A DNA stretch of 64,000 bases. It comes from Burkholderia sp. BCC0322. GTDB lineage: Bacteria; Pseudomonadota; Gammaproteobacteria; Burkholderiales; Burkholderiaceae. Location of the stretch: positions 1 to 64,000 of the forward strand of contig NZ_CADFDU010000020.1 in NCBI RefSeq assembly GCF_902833045.1, in the 5' to 3' direction. Of the stretch, positions 54,240 to 62,740 are shown one piece after another; positions within the stretch are counted from its first letter, which is position 1, and each line of letters starts with the position of its first letter. The translations under genes were made by a program, and so were the position numbers. The notes under the pieces were generated by a model. The model ran no database searches. It was given only the letters and a program-made list of their open reading frames with translations, and was not told the origin of the DNA.

Positions 54240-55133
54240 ATGACCCCGGATCAACTGATAACGTTCGCCGCCGTCGCCGAACACCTGAACATCAGCCACG
54301 CCGCCGTGTCGCTGCATCTGTCGCAGCCGGCCGTGTCGGGCCAGTTGCGGCTGTTGCAGGACGAATTCGGCGAGCCGCTGTACCAGCGCGAAGGCCGCGG
54401 CATCCGCCTGACCCCGGTCGGCGAACAGCTCGCGCAGTACGCGAGGGCGCAGCGCGACACCTTTGCGCAGGCGCGCGCGTTTCGTGACGCGGTACGCGGC
54501 CTCGAGGCCGGCACGCTGCGCATCGGCGCGAGCACGACCCCCGCGAGCTACCTGCTGCCGTACTTGATCGCGGCGTTCCAGCCGCGCGCGCCACGCGTGG
54601 CGATCCATACGATGAGCGGCAACACGGCCGACGTGGTCGCGGCGCTGCCGTCGCTCGATATCGCGATGATCGAAGGGCCGCCCGGCGAGGCACTGCCGCC
54701 GGGCACCGTGGTGCATGCGTGGCGCGAGGACGAGATCGTGGCGATCGTGCCGGCCGGTCATCCGCTGGCCGCGCCCGAATATGCGCCGGGGGTCACGCTC
54801 GACGCGCTGGCGGCCCATCCGCTCGTACTGCGCGAGGCGGGCTCCGCCGTGCGGCAACTCGTCGAGCGCGCGTTCGCGCAAGGCGCGGCGCCGATGCGCG
54901 TCGCGTTCGAGATCGCGGGCGTCGAGGCGGTGAAGGAAGCCGTGCGGGCCGGGATGGGCGTCGGGTTCGTATCGGCGATGTCGCTGCGTCACGACGATGC
55001 CGCGCTCGTCCTGCGCTCGCTCGCGCCCGCGTCGCTCACACGCCACTTTTCCATCCTCGTGCCGCATGGCGGCGCGCCGTCGCGGGTCGCCGCCCAATTC
55101 CTCGAAATGAGCCTCGCGCACGACATCGCGTGA
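54240..55133 (+). CDS. LysR-family regulator (YeiE-like)
   Basis: 297 residues. The winged helix-turn-helix is at 1-60 (DQLITFAAVAEHLNISHAAVSLHLSQPAVSGQLRLLQDEFG). The effector domain follows (GTLRIGASTTPASYLLPYLIAAFQPRAPRVAIHTMSGNTADVV). It resembles CysB/YeiE-type activators. It is divergent from the YeiH-type exporter gene, which it probably controls. A sulfite- or sulfur-related signal is an inference from the E. coli counterpart. Confidence 0.87.
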   Translation: MTPDQLITFAAVAEHLNISHAAVSLHLSQPAVSGQLRLLQDEFGEPLYQREGRGIRLTPVGEQLAQYARAQRDTFAQARAFRDAVRGLEAGTLRIGASTTPASYLLPYLIAAFQPRAPRVAIHTMSGNTADVVAALPSLDIAMIEGPPGEALPPGTVVHAWREDEIVAIVPAGHPLAAPEYAPGVTLDALAAHPLVLREAGSAVRQLVERAFAQGAAPMRVAFEIAGVEAVKEAVRAGMGVGFVSAMSLRHDDAALVLRSLAPASLTRHFSILVPHGGAPSRVAAQFLEMSLAHDIA

Positions 55134-55257
55134 ACGGCCGGATCCGGCCCGGGAACGCGCGATGCGAACCGTCAGGTGCGCGATTTCGTGATGCCCCATC
55201 TTAGGGATTTTCTCTATGGCGTGGGTCTGACGCGAAGCGCACCATCCGTCTCAAGCA

Positions 55258-55275
55258 AATGGAACCGGTTCCATT
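55258..55275. promoter_or_regulatory. PtxS-type LacI-family operator before kguE
   Basis: AATGGAACCGGTTCCATT is a perfect 18-bp palindrome with the central CG that LacI-family repressors use. It is close to the TGAAACCGGTTTCA site I recall for PtxS of Pseudomonas aeruginosa. It lies 18 bp before the first kgu gene and would block transcription of the operon. Confidence 0.85.
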
Positions 55276-55293
55276 CCGGTGAAAAAGGGCAAA

Positions 55294-56058
55294 ATGACAG
55301 ATATCGTGATCGTGGCGAGCGCATTCGGGATGGATCGCGTGCGTCAGGAGGGCCACGGCGCATTCATCGCGACCGCGGCGGCATCCGGTGCGGCCGGCTT
55401 CGAGGTGCGGCGCGAACTGTTCGCGTCCGAAGCGGAAGCCGCACCCGCCGCGCTGGCCGCGCTCGGCGCGCAACTGGCGAGCCACGGGCTGTGGTCGGTC
55501 TATTCGACGCCGGCCAACCTGTACACGGAAACGGGTGCGCTCGATGCGGACGCGTTGCGCAGCGCGCTTGCGGAAGCCGACGCGCTCGGTGCGCGCTTCG
55601 TGAAATTCCAGCTCGGCGGCTTCGCCGGCGACGCGCACGCCGCGGACATCGTCGCGCTGTCGCGCGGCGCGCGGGCCCGTGTGGTGGTCGAGAACGGCCA
55701 GCTTCCGGTGGGCGGCGCGCTCGCGCAGTTCCGCGAGCTGTTCGCGGCGTTGGCCGCGGCGGGCACGCCCGATGCGCTCGGGATGACCTTCGACATCGGC
55801 AACTGGCAGTGGCCGGGCGAAGCGCCGCTTGACTGCGCGCAAGTGCTCGCGCCGCATGTGGAATACATTCATTGCAAGGCGGTCGCGGGCGAGGGTGCGC
55901 GCCGTTTCGCCGCCGCGCCAGCGCCGAACGACCCGCTCGTGACCGGCGTGCTCGCGGCGCTGCCGCGGCAGGCGCCGCGCGGTATCGAGTTCCCGTTCGA
56001 CGCGGCCGACCTGGCGGGCGACGCATGCCGGCGCGTCGCGTGGCTCGCGACCGCGTGA
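55294..56058 (+). CDS. kguE: TIM-barrel sugar-phosphate isomerase/epimerase (kguE-like)
   Basis: 254 residues from ATG 55294. It is an AP-endonuclease-2-type TIM barrel with metal and acid ligands in RVVVENGQLP, GMTFDIGNWQWPG, YIHCKAVAG and GIEFPFDAADL. It is the first gene of the kgu cluster; kguE is required for 2-ketogluconate use in Pseudomonas but its exact reaction is not settled. GTG 55279 is a less likely start. The PtxS-type operator sits just upstream. Confidence 0.8.
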   Translation: MTDIVIVASAFGMDRVRQEGHGAFIATAAASGAAGFEVRRELFASEAEAAPAALAALGAQLASHGLWSVYSTPANLYTETGALDADALRSALAEADALGARFVKFQLGGFAGDAHAADIVALSRGARARVVVENGQLPVGGALAQFRELFAALAAAGTPDALGMTFDIGNWQWPGEAPLDCAQVLAPHVEYIHCKAVAGEGARRFAAAPAPNDPLVTGVLAALPRQAPRGIEFPFDAADLAGDACRRVAWLATA

Positions 56059-56086
56059 CGGCGGAAGGATCCTGGAGAGTTCATTC

Positions 56087-57079
56087 ATGAAAGCAGCACT
56101 CGATGTCGTGACCTACGGCGAAGCGATGGCGATGTTCGTCGCGACCGAGCCCGGCCATCTCGCGCACGCGACGCAATTCACGAAGCGGATCGCGGGCGCC
56201 GACCTGAACGTCGCGATCGGCCTGTCGCGGCTCGGCTTCCGGGTCGGCTGGATGAGCCGTGTCGGTCGCGATTCGTTCGGCGGCTACGTGCTCGACACGC
56301 TGGCGCGCGAGGGCATCGACGCGTCGTGCGTGACGGTCGACCCGCGTTATCTGACCGGCTTCCAGCTGAAGTCCCGCAACGACGACGGCAGCGACCCGAC
56401 CGTCGAATATTTTCGCAAGGGCTCGGCCGCGAGCCACCTGTCGTGCGACGACTACGTGGCCGACTATGTGCTCGGCGCGCGCCACCTGCACCTGACGGGC
56501 GTCGCGCCGGCGATCTCCGCGACGTCGTGCGAGCTCGCGTTCAAGCTCGCGCGCGAAATGCGCGCGGCCGGCAAGACGATCTCGTTCGACCCGAACCTGC
56601 GCCCGACGCTGTGGCCGTCCGCCGACGTCATGGCGAAGACGCTGAACGCGCTCGCGTCGCTGGCGGACTGGGTGCTGCCGGGCATCGCCGAAGGGCGGCA
56701 ACTGACCGGGCACGACACGCCGGCCGACATCGCGGGCTTCTATCTGGCGCAGGGTGCGCGCGGTGTCGTGATCAAGCTTGGTGCCGACGGCGCGTACTAC
56801 CGGACGGCCGACGGTCATGACGGCACGGTGGCGGGCGAGCGCGTGCAGAACGTCGTCGACACGGTCGGCGCCGGCGACGGCTTCGCGGTCGGCGTGGTCA
56901 GCGCGCTGCTGGAGGGCAAGACGATCGAGCAGGCCGTGGCGCGCGGCAACCGGATCGGCGCGTTCGCGATCCAGGTGATCGGCGACTCGGAAGGGCTGCC
57001 GACCCGCGCCGCGCTCGATCGATTCGAAAACGTCAGCAATCGCGCCGATCGCTTAGAGGAAACCTTCACCGCGCAATGA
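56087..57079 (+). CDS. kguK: 2-Ketogluconate kinase (PfkB family)
   Basis: 330 residues. The N-terminus DVVTYGEAMAMFVATEPGHL and the C-terminal GAGDG with catalytic D264 mark a PfkB-type sugar acid kinase, close to 2-dehydro-3-deoxygluconokinase. In this context, between kguE and the transporter and upstream of a 2-ketoaldonate reductase, it should phosphorylate 2-ketogluconate to 2-keto-6-phosphogluconate. AGGATCCTGGAGAG lies before ATG 56087. Confidence 0.85.
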   Translation: MKAALDVVTYGEAMAMFVATEPGHLAHATQFTKRIAGADLNVAIGLSRLGFRVGWMSRVGRDSFGGYVLDTLAREGIDASCVTVDPRYLTGFQLKSRNDDGSDPTVEYFRKGSAASHLSCDDYVADYVLGARHLHLTGVAPAISATSCELAFKLAREMRAAGKTISFDPNLRPTLWPSADVMAKTLNALASLADWVLPGIAEGRQLTGHDTPADIAGFYLAQGARGVVIKLGADGAYYRTADGHDGTVAGERVQNVVDTVGAGDGFAVGVVSALLEGKTIEQAVARGNRIGAFAIQVIGDSEGLPTRAALDRFENVSNRADRLEETFTAQ

Positions 57080-57188
57080 GAGGCCGGACACGGCACAATC
57101 CGCGGACTCTTTCGCCGTGCACGCGCACGGCAACGTACGGGACCGGGGCGCGCGCCGAAGCGTGCGTTCCGACACAGGAGACATTCTG

Positions 57189-58469
57189 ATGGCCAACACA
57201 CTTGCTGCCCGCCGCTGGTGGACGATCATGCCGATCGTCTTCATCACGTACAGCCTCGCCTACCTCGACCGCGCGAACTACGGATTCGCGGCCGCGGCCG
57301 GCATCAACCAGGACCTCGGGATCAGCAAGGGCCTGTCGTCGCTGATCGGCGCGCTGTTCTTTCTCGGCTACTTCTTCTTCCAGATCCCCGGCGCGATCTA
57401 TGCGGAACGCCGCAGCGTGAAGAAGCTCGTGTTCGTCAGCCTCATCCTGTGGGGCGCTTGCGCGGCGCTCACGGGCGTGGTCAGCAACATCCCGTCGCTG
57501 ATGGCGATCCGCTTCGTGCTCGGCGTCGTCGAGGCGGCCGTGATGCCGGCGATGCTGATCTACATCAGCAACTGGTTCACGAAGAACGAGCGCTCGCGCG
57601 CGAATACGTTCCTGATCCTCGGCAACCCGGTCACCGTGCTGTGGATGTCGATCGTGTCGGGCTATCTCGTGCACGAATTCGGCTGGCGCCACATGTTCAT
57701 CGCCGAAGGCGTGCCGGCCGTCCTCTGGGCCGTGTGCTGGTGGTTCCTCGTGCAGGACAAGCCGGCCGATTCGCCGTGGCTCAACGCGCAGGAAAAGCGT
57801 GACCTCGACGCCGCACTCGCGGCCGAGCAGGCAGCGATCAAGCCCGTGCGCAACTATGGCGAGGCGTTCCGTTCGCCGGCCGTGATCAAGCTGTGCGCAC
57901 AGTATTTCTGCTGGAGCATCGGCGTGTACGGCTTCGTGCTGTGGCTGCCGTCGATCGTCAAGAACGGCTCCGACCTCGGGATGGTCGCGACCGGCTGGCT
58001 GTCCGCGCTGCCGTATCTCGCCGCGACGATCGCGATGCTTGCCGCATCGTGGGCGTCCGACAAGGTCGGTTCGCGCCGCGGTTTCGTGTGGCCGTTCCTG
58101 CTGATCGGCGCGGCTGCATTCGCCGCATCGTACGCACTCGGCTCGTCGCACTTCTGGATTTCGTATGCGCTGCTGGTCGTCGCAGGTGCCGCGATGTACG
58201 CGCCGTACGGCCCGTTCTTCGCGATCGTGCCCGAACTGCTGCCGAAGAACGTCGCCGGCGGCGCGATGGCGCTGATCAACAGCATGGGCGCGCTCGGCTC
58301 GTTCGTCGGCTCGTACTTCGTCGGCTACCTGAACGGTGCGACCGGCTCGCCCGTCGCGTCGTACGCATTCATGAGCGCCGCGCTCGTCGCGGCGGTGATC
58401 CTCACGCTGTCCGTCAAACCCCAGGCGCGCGATACGCATTCGCTCGCGACGCCGCTGCAAGGAAAATGA
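57189..58469 (+). CDS. kguT: 2-Ketogluconate transporter (MFS, ACS family)
   Basis: 426 residues with about twelve membrane segments and the ACS-type motif SLAYLDRANYGFAAAAGI near the start. AGGAGA lies before ATG 57189. Anion:cation symporters of this family take up hexonates such as gluconate, galactonate and 2-ketogluconate. Its position in the kguE-K-T-D order, with ptxS after, supports 2-ketogluconate. The stop overlaps a possible kguD start. Confidence 0.85.
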   Translation: MANTLAARRWWTIMPIVFITYSLAYLDRANYGFAAAAGINQDLGISKGLSSLIGALFFLGYFFFQIPGAIYAERRSVKKLVFVSLILWGACAALTGVVSNIPSLMAIRFVLGVVEAAVMPAMLIYISNWFTKNERSRANTFLILGNPVTVLWMSIVSGYLVHEFGWRHMFIAEGVPAVLWAVCWWFLVQDKPADSPWLNAQEKRDLDAALAAEQAAIKPVRNYGEAFRSPAVIKLCAQYFCWSIGVYGFVLWLPSIVKNGSDLGMVATGWLSALPYLAATIAMLAASWASDKVGSRRGFVWPFLLIGAAAFAASYALGSSHFWISYALLVVAGAAMYAPYGPFFAIVPELLPKNVAGGAMALINSMGALGSFVGSYFVGYLNGATGSPVASYAFMSAALVAAVILTLSVKPQARDTHSLATPLQGK

Positions 58470-58474
58470 ATCAG

Positions 58475-59440
58475 ATGAAGCCCCGTATCGTCGCGTACAA
58501 GCCGCTGCCCGATGACGTCCTCGCGTACCTGCGCGAGCATGCGGACGTCGTGCGGGCCGACGGCGCCGCAGCCCTCGCCGATGCACTCGGCGACGCGGAC
58601 GGCGCGATCGGCGCGAGCCTGAAGGTCACGCCGCAGATGCTCGACCGCGCCCCGCGGCTGAAGGCGTGGTCGACGATCTCGGTCGGCTACGACAACTTCG
58701 ACGTCGCGGATCTCACGCGGCGCGGCATCGTGCTCGCGCATACGCCGGACGTACTGACCGAGTCGACCGCCGATACGGTGTTTTCGCTGATTCTCGCGTC
58801 CGCGCGACGCGTGGTCGAGCTGGCCGAGTGGGTGAAGGCCGGCCACTGGCATCACAGTATCGGCCCCGACCTGTACGGCACCGACGTGCAGGGCAAGACG
58901 CTCGGCATCGTCGGGCTCGGGCGGATCGGCGGCGCGGTCGCGCGCCGCGCCGCGCTCGGCTTCCGGATGCAGGTGCTGTACGCGAACCGCTCCGCGCACG
59001 GGGAAGCCGAGACGCAGTACGGCGCGCGGCGCGTCACGCTCGACGAACTGCTCGCGCAATCGGATTTCGTGTGCCTGCAGGTGCCGCTGTCTGCGCAAAC
59101 GCACCACCTGATCGGCGCGGCCGAATTCGCGAAGATGAAGCGCGGCGCGATCCTGATCAACGCATCGCGCGGGCCGGTGGTCGACGAAGCCGCGCTGATC
59201 GATGCGCTGCGCGCGGGCACGATCCGTGGCGCGGGGCTCGACGTGTTCGAGAAGGAGCCGTTGCCGGCCGATTCGCCGCTGTTGCAGATGAAAAATGTCG
59301 TCGCGCTGCCGCATATCGGCTCGGCGACGCACGAGACGCGCCACGCGATGGCGCGCTGCGCCGCGGAAAACCTGGTCGGCGCGCTGGCCGGCACGCTGCG
59401 CACGAATCTCGTCAATCCGGATGCGCTCGCGCACGCCTGA
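58475..59440 (+). CDS. kguD: 2-Ketogluconate-6-phosphate reductase (D-isomer 2-hydroxyacid dehydrogenase family)
   Basis: 321 residues from ATG 58475; ATG 58466 overlaps the kguT stop but leaves only 2 nt after AAGGA. The Rossmann motif GLGRIGGAVARR is near 145-156, NASRGPVVDE holds the active-site arginine, and H280 is in LPHIGSAT with the acid pair upstream. It reduces 2-keto-6-phosphogluconate to 6-phosphogluconate with NADPH, feeding the Entner-Doudoroff pathway. Confidence 0.88.
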   Translation: MKPRIVAYKPLPDDVLAYLREHADVVRADGAAALADALGDADGAIGASLKVTPQMLDRAPRLKAWSTISVGYDNFDVADLTRRGIVLAHTPDVLTESTADTVFSLILASARRVVELAEWVKAGHWHHSIGPDLYGTDVQGKTLGIVGLGRIGGAVARRAALGFRMQVLYANRSAHGEAETQYGARRVTLDELLAQSDFVCLQVPLSAQTHHLIGAAEFAKMKRGAILINASRGPVVDEAALIDALRAGTIRGAGLDVFEKEPLPADSPLLQMKNVVALPHIGSATHETRHAMARCAAENLVGALAGTLRTNLVNPDALAHA

Positions 59441-59878
59441 GCCGCGGCGGGTAGCGGGGCGGGCACCGGTCGATGGTTGGCCGGTGGTCGGCCGATAGGG
59501 GCCGGCTTCGTTAGAGTCGATGGTCTTGGTGCCGGAGCGCTGGCTGCGTTATGATCGCCCGCGTCGCATCGACGGCCCGGCAACGCTGCCGGCGGCGTCC
59601 CGCGACGGGTATCCGCGCCAGGTCCGGTGCGGCCGACTGCTTTTGCAGGTGACCGGGGCGGGTGCCGACGCGCCGGCGCCGATCGGCAGAAGCAGGGGAT
59701 CAGCGTAAGCTCAAGCATCAACGCTGACCGACTGCGAAGCATGGGATCCGCGTAAGTGCCGAAGCGCTGGAGCGCTACCGCGGGTCGACAGGAGATTCCA
59801 CCGGGTGGCTTACGTTTCCAACAACAAAGGTCCGTCTGCTCACGAAGCGGCGCGGATCGTACGTCGCGAGGCACGACA
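59441..59878. other. 438-bp region between kguD and ptxS with direct repeats
   Basis: No gene is convincing. GGGATCAGCGTAAG (59696-59709) recurs as GGGATCCGCGTAAG (59743-59756), 13 of 14 bases, 47 nt apart. TCAGCGT (59700-59706) pairs with ACGCTGA (59721-59727). CCACC-G-GGTGG (59798-59808) lies before the ptxS ribosome-binding site and could be a weak operator. A structured leader or small RNA is possible. Confidence 0.4.
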
Positions 59879-60922
59879 GTGACCGATTCGCAACCAACCA
59901 CGACGCGTCCGGCGACGATCAGCGATGTCGCGCGCGAGGCCGGCACGGGCAAGACCAGTGTGTCGCGCTACCTGAACGGCGAGACACACGTGCTGTCCAC
60001 CGATCTGCGCCAGCGGATCGAATCGGCCATCGCGCGGCTCAACTACCGGCCGAACCAGATGGCGCGCGGGCTCAAGCGCGGCCGCAATCGCTTGCTCGGC
60101 ATGCTCGCGGCCGACCTGACCAATCCCTATACCGTCGAAGTGCTGCAGGGCGTCGAGGCCGCGTGCCACGCGCTCGGCTACATGCCGCTGATCTGTCACG
60201 CGGCAAACGAAGTCGAGATGGAGCGCCGCTTCCTGCAGTTGCTCACGACTTACCGCGTCGAAGGGCTGATCGTCAACGCGCTCGGCGCCGACGAGGACGT
60301 GCTGCGCCCGCTGCGCGGGGCCGGCATTCCGGCCGTGCTCGTCGACCGGACGGTCGAGGGCTTCGAGGCCGACCTGATCGGCCTCGACAACGCCGACGCG
60401 ATCGAGACGGCACTCGCGCACCTGGTCGAACACGGTTTCGACGCGATCCATTTCGTCGTGCAGCCGTTCGAGCGCGTCAGTTCGCGGCGCCTGCGCGAGG
60501 CTGCGTTCCGCGCGGCACTGGCGGCGCGCGGGCTGACGGTGCCGTCGACGGTCGTGCTCGACCTGAACGCGCCCGACGCAGCCACGGCGGCGCTGGCCGA
60601 CATCGATGCCCGCATCGACGACGCGGCGCGGCGCGGCGCGCGCGCGGCGCTGTTCGCCGCGAACGCGCCGGTCGCGCTCGCGATCGCGCGCCACCTGCGC
60701 GCGCGGTTCGGCGCCGCATGGCAGCAGAAGGCGGCGCTGCTGTCGATCGACGACCCGGAATGGGCCGAACTGATCGGCATCACGACGATCCGCCAGCCGA
60801 CCTACGAAATCGGCTACAAGGCTGTCGAATTCGTGCACGAGCGGATCGACGGCGCGGCGGGCGACGTACGCGTCTCGCTGTTGCCGGGCGAGCTGGTTGC
60901 GCGCGCGTCGACCGCAAGCTGA
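59879..60922 (+). CDS. ptxS: LacI-family regulator PtxS
   Basis: 347 residues from GTG 59879, seven bases after GAGG. The LacI helix-turn-helix (ATISDVAREAGTGKTSVSRYLNGETHVLSTDLRQRIESAIARLNYRPNQMARGLKRGR) covers about 11-65. The periplasmic-binding-type effector domain follows (LLGMLAADLTNPYTVEVLQGVEAACHALGYMP). In Pseudomonas PtxS binds 2-ketogluconate and releases the kgu operon. The palindrome before kguE fits. An open frame to 59756 is upstream but adds no domain. Confidence 0.85.
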   Translation: MTDSQPTTTRPATISDVAREAGTGKTSVSRYLNGETHVLSTDLRQRIESAIARLNYRPNQMARGLKRGRNRLLGMLAADLTNPYTVEVLQGVEAACHALGYMPLICHAANEVEMERRFLQLLTTYRVEGLIVNALGADEDVLRPLRGAGIPAVLVDRTVEGFEADLIGLDNADAIETALAHLVEHGFDAIHFVVQPFERVSSRRLREAAFRAALAARGLTVPSTVVLDLNAPDAATAALADIDARIDDAARRGARAALFAANAPVALAIARHLRARFGAAWQQKAALLSIDDPEWAELIGITTIRQPTYEIGYKAVEFVHERIDGAAGDVRVSLLPGELVARASTAS

Positions 60923-60928
60923 GTATCA

Positions 60929-60965
60929 TTCGGGGCACGCAGCGCGCCAGATGCGCTGCCCCGAA
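60929..60965 (+). terminator. Bulged hairpin between ptxS and the YhfC-type gene
   Basis: TTCGGGGC (60929-60936) pairs with GCCCCGAA (60958-60965), and AGCGC (60941-60945) with GCGCT (60953-60957) inside it, leaving a small asymmetric bulge. No T run follows; the stem ends 12 bp before the next start, so it could terminate, or control translation of, the following gene. Confidence 0.5.
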
Positions 60966-60976
60966 CAAGGAAATAC

Positions 60977-61765
60977 ATGACTGTCGCTCCCGTCACGCTG
61001 GCGGTGCTGATCGCCGCCACGCTGATCATCGCGCTCCTGCCGCTCGTCCTCTTCCGACTCCTGCGCAAGCCGCTGGCGCTGAACCGCCGCGACACGATCG
61101 TCGGCGTCGCCGTCTTCACGTTGTTTGCGATGATCCTCGAACGCGCGTTCCACGGGCTCGTGCTGAGCCAGACGCCGCCGGACGGCTGGCTCACGCAGCC
61201 GCTTGCGTTCGTCGCGTACAGCGCGCTCGCGACCGCCGTGTTCGAGGAAGTCGGCCGCTATCTCGGGATGCGTTTCCTGAACCGCCGCTACGGCCCGTCA
61301 GCGGGCGACAGCCGCGGAATCGGCTACGGGATCGGTCACGGTGGCGCCGAAGCATGGTTCGTCGGCGTACTCGTGTGGGGCCAGTGGTCGTATCTCGCGT
61401 GGCTCGCGAGCCGCGGCCAGCTCGAAACGCAACTCGCCGACCTGCCGGGCGATACCGTCGTGCGGCTGCACGTGATGCTTGCGACGCTGTCGGCACAGTC
61501 GATCCTGCTGTTGCTGCTCGAACGCTGCGCGGCATTCGTGCTGCAGCTTGCGCTGTCGGTGCTGGTCTGGCGCGGCGTGCGCGCCGGCCGCGCGGGCGTG
61601 TTGCCGCTCGCGATCGTGCTGCATGCGCTGGCGGCTGCGCCGGCATTGCTGTATCAGGTTCGCGTGCTGCCGGCCGGCTGGGTCGAGGCCGCGCATTTCA
61701 TGCTGGCCGCGATCCTGGCCGTCGTGCTGGTGAAGGTGTGCCGGCCGTCGCAATCGGCAGCCTGA
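60977..61765 (+). CDS. YhfC-family intramembrane metalloprotease-like protein
   Basis: 262 residues with about seven membrane segments. The EE-x2-RY motif (FEEVGRYLGMRFLNRRY) and the second motif GIGHGGAEAWF define the YhfC family, related to CPBP/Rce1 proteases, in which the glutamates and histidines form the active site. AAGGAAATAC precedes ATG 60977. The role is unknown; some relatives lie near bacteriocin or prenyl loci. The stop is 13 bp before the next gene. Confidence 0.8.
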   Translation: MTVAPVTLAVLIAATLIIALLPLVLFRLLRKPLALNRRDTIVGVAVFTLFAMILERAFHGLVLSQTPPDGWLTQPLAFVAYSALATAVFEEVGRYLGMRFLNRRYGPSAGDSRGIGYGIGHGGAEAWFVGVLVWGQWSYLAWLASRGQLETQLADLPGDTVVRLHVMLATLSAQSILLLLLERCAAFVLQLALSVLVWRGVRAGRAGVLPLAIVLHALAAAPALLYQVRVLPAGWVEAAHFMLAAILAVVLVKVCRPSQSAA

Positions 61766-61778
61766 CGGGAGAGACGGA

Positions 61779-62141
61779 ATGGATGACTATCTGATCGAAT
61801 GCCAGAGCGCGGAATTCGACGCGCTTGCCCGCGTGATTTGCGAGCTCTTTCCGGAGCAGACGCGTTTTGCCGAAAGCAGCGACGCCCGCGGGCGCTTCCT
61901 GTCCGTTCACTGGCTCGCGATGCGTTTCGGCTCGACGCCGAAGCGGATGACGCTCGATATCCGTATCGTGCCGGCCGCGCTCGCGCGCTACCTGGCGCTC
62001 AAGGCGATGCAGCGCGCACGCAGCCATGCGGTGCTGCATGCGTATACGGAAGCGATGCTCGGGTCGCTCGAGGAGCGTCACGCGGCCGGTGAGGCCGTCG
62101 AGCGCGACGCGGAACTCGAACTCGACGAAGACTTTGCGTGA
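61779..62141 (+). CDS. Hypothetical protein (DUF3022-like), 120 aa
   Basis: A small acidic protein (MDDYLIECQSAEFDALARVICELFPEQTRF, then KRMTLDIRIVPAALARYLAL) with a long helix near residue 75 and an acidic C-terminus (ELELDEDFA). GGGAGAGACGG precedes ATG 61779. I believe it matches a Burkholderia family annotated DUF3022, recalled rather than checked. It is probably cotranscribed with the YhfC-type gene. Confidence 0.7.
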   Translation: MDDYLIECQSAEFDALARVICELFPEQTRFAESSDARGRFLSVHWLAMRFGSTPKRMTLDIRIVPAALARYLALKAMQRARSHAVLHAYTEAMLGSLEERHAAGEAVERDAELELDEDFA

Positions 62142-62174
62142 CCGTTCGCGCCGGCGCCATGCCGGCGCGTCGCA

Positions 62175-62606
62175 TTACGCGTCGCGGTAAACCTGCGCGA
62201 AGCGCTGCGCCTGCACGACACCGTAGTCGCCGGGCGCATACTGCATCACCCAGTCGCCGGCGACGCCGCGCAGCATGTCGCCGTTTTCCGAGCGGGCGAT
62301 CGTGAAGGGCTCGTCCATCCGGCGGGCGAGCACGACGGCAGGCCGGTTCCGGTAGTCGCCCGGTTCGCCGTGCGCGAGCGCCGGATCGGCGGGCAGGTAT
62401 TTGGCGTCGAAGCGCGCGCGCGACACGACCCAGCGGTCGCCGGTCGAGCCCGTGATCAGCGCGTCGCCCGCGGCATAGCGGTTCGGGCCTTCGAGGCTCA
62501 TCAATTCGCCGTCGGCCTCCGCGAAGGACACGGCGACGGTTTCGTCCTTGACGACGCGGCGGGCCTGCGGATCGGTACGCAGGTCGAGGTGCTTGAGTTC
62601 GAGCAT
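62175..62606 (-). CDS. PGDYG-motif hypothetical protein, 143 aa
   Basis: Contains two PGDY elements (GEPGDYRNRPAVVL near 82 and APGDYGVVQAQRF near 125) and AAGDALITGSTGDRWVVSRARFDAKYLP. It resembles the small PGDYG domain family seen in several proteobacteria, which may bind a metal or act with oxygenase-like partners; the role is unknown. Cytosolic, no signal peptide. Confidence 0.7.
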   Translation of the reverse strand: MLELKHLDLRTDPQARRVVKDETVAVSFAEADGELMSLEGPNRYAAGDALITGSTGDRWVVSRARFDAKYLPADPALAHGEPGDYRNRPAVVLARRMDEPFTIARSENGDMLRGVAGDWVMQYAPGDYGVVQAQRFAQVYRDA

Positions 62607-62740
62607 GGCGGGGAAGTGCGGGAAAGCTGGAAAGCCCGGAGCTTATCCCGAATCCGGCGCGCCGTGTGACGCGCCGGTCGCCTGGCGTGGCGCGGCGCCG
62701 TTCGGCCCGGACGGGCGGTACGGCGCCTGCGGGGAGGGCG

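Noticed and set aside
52380-55199. Open minus-strand frame spanning ClC, YeiH and LysR regions
   Set aside because: It runs out of frame through two genuine minus-strand genes and antisense to the LysR gene. No recognisable domain.
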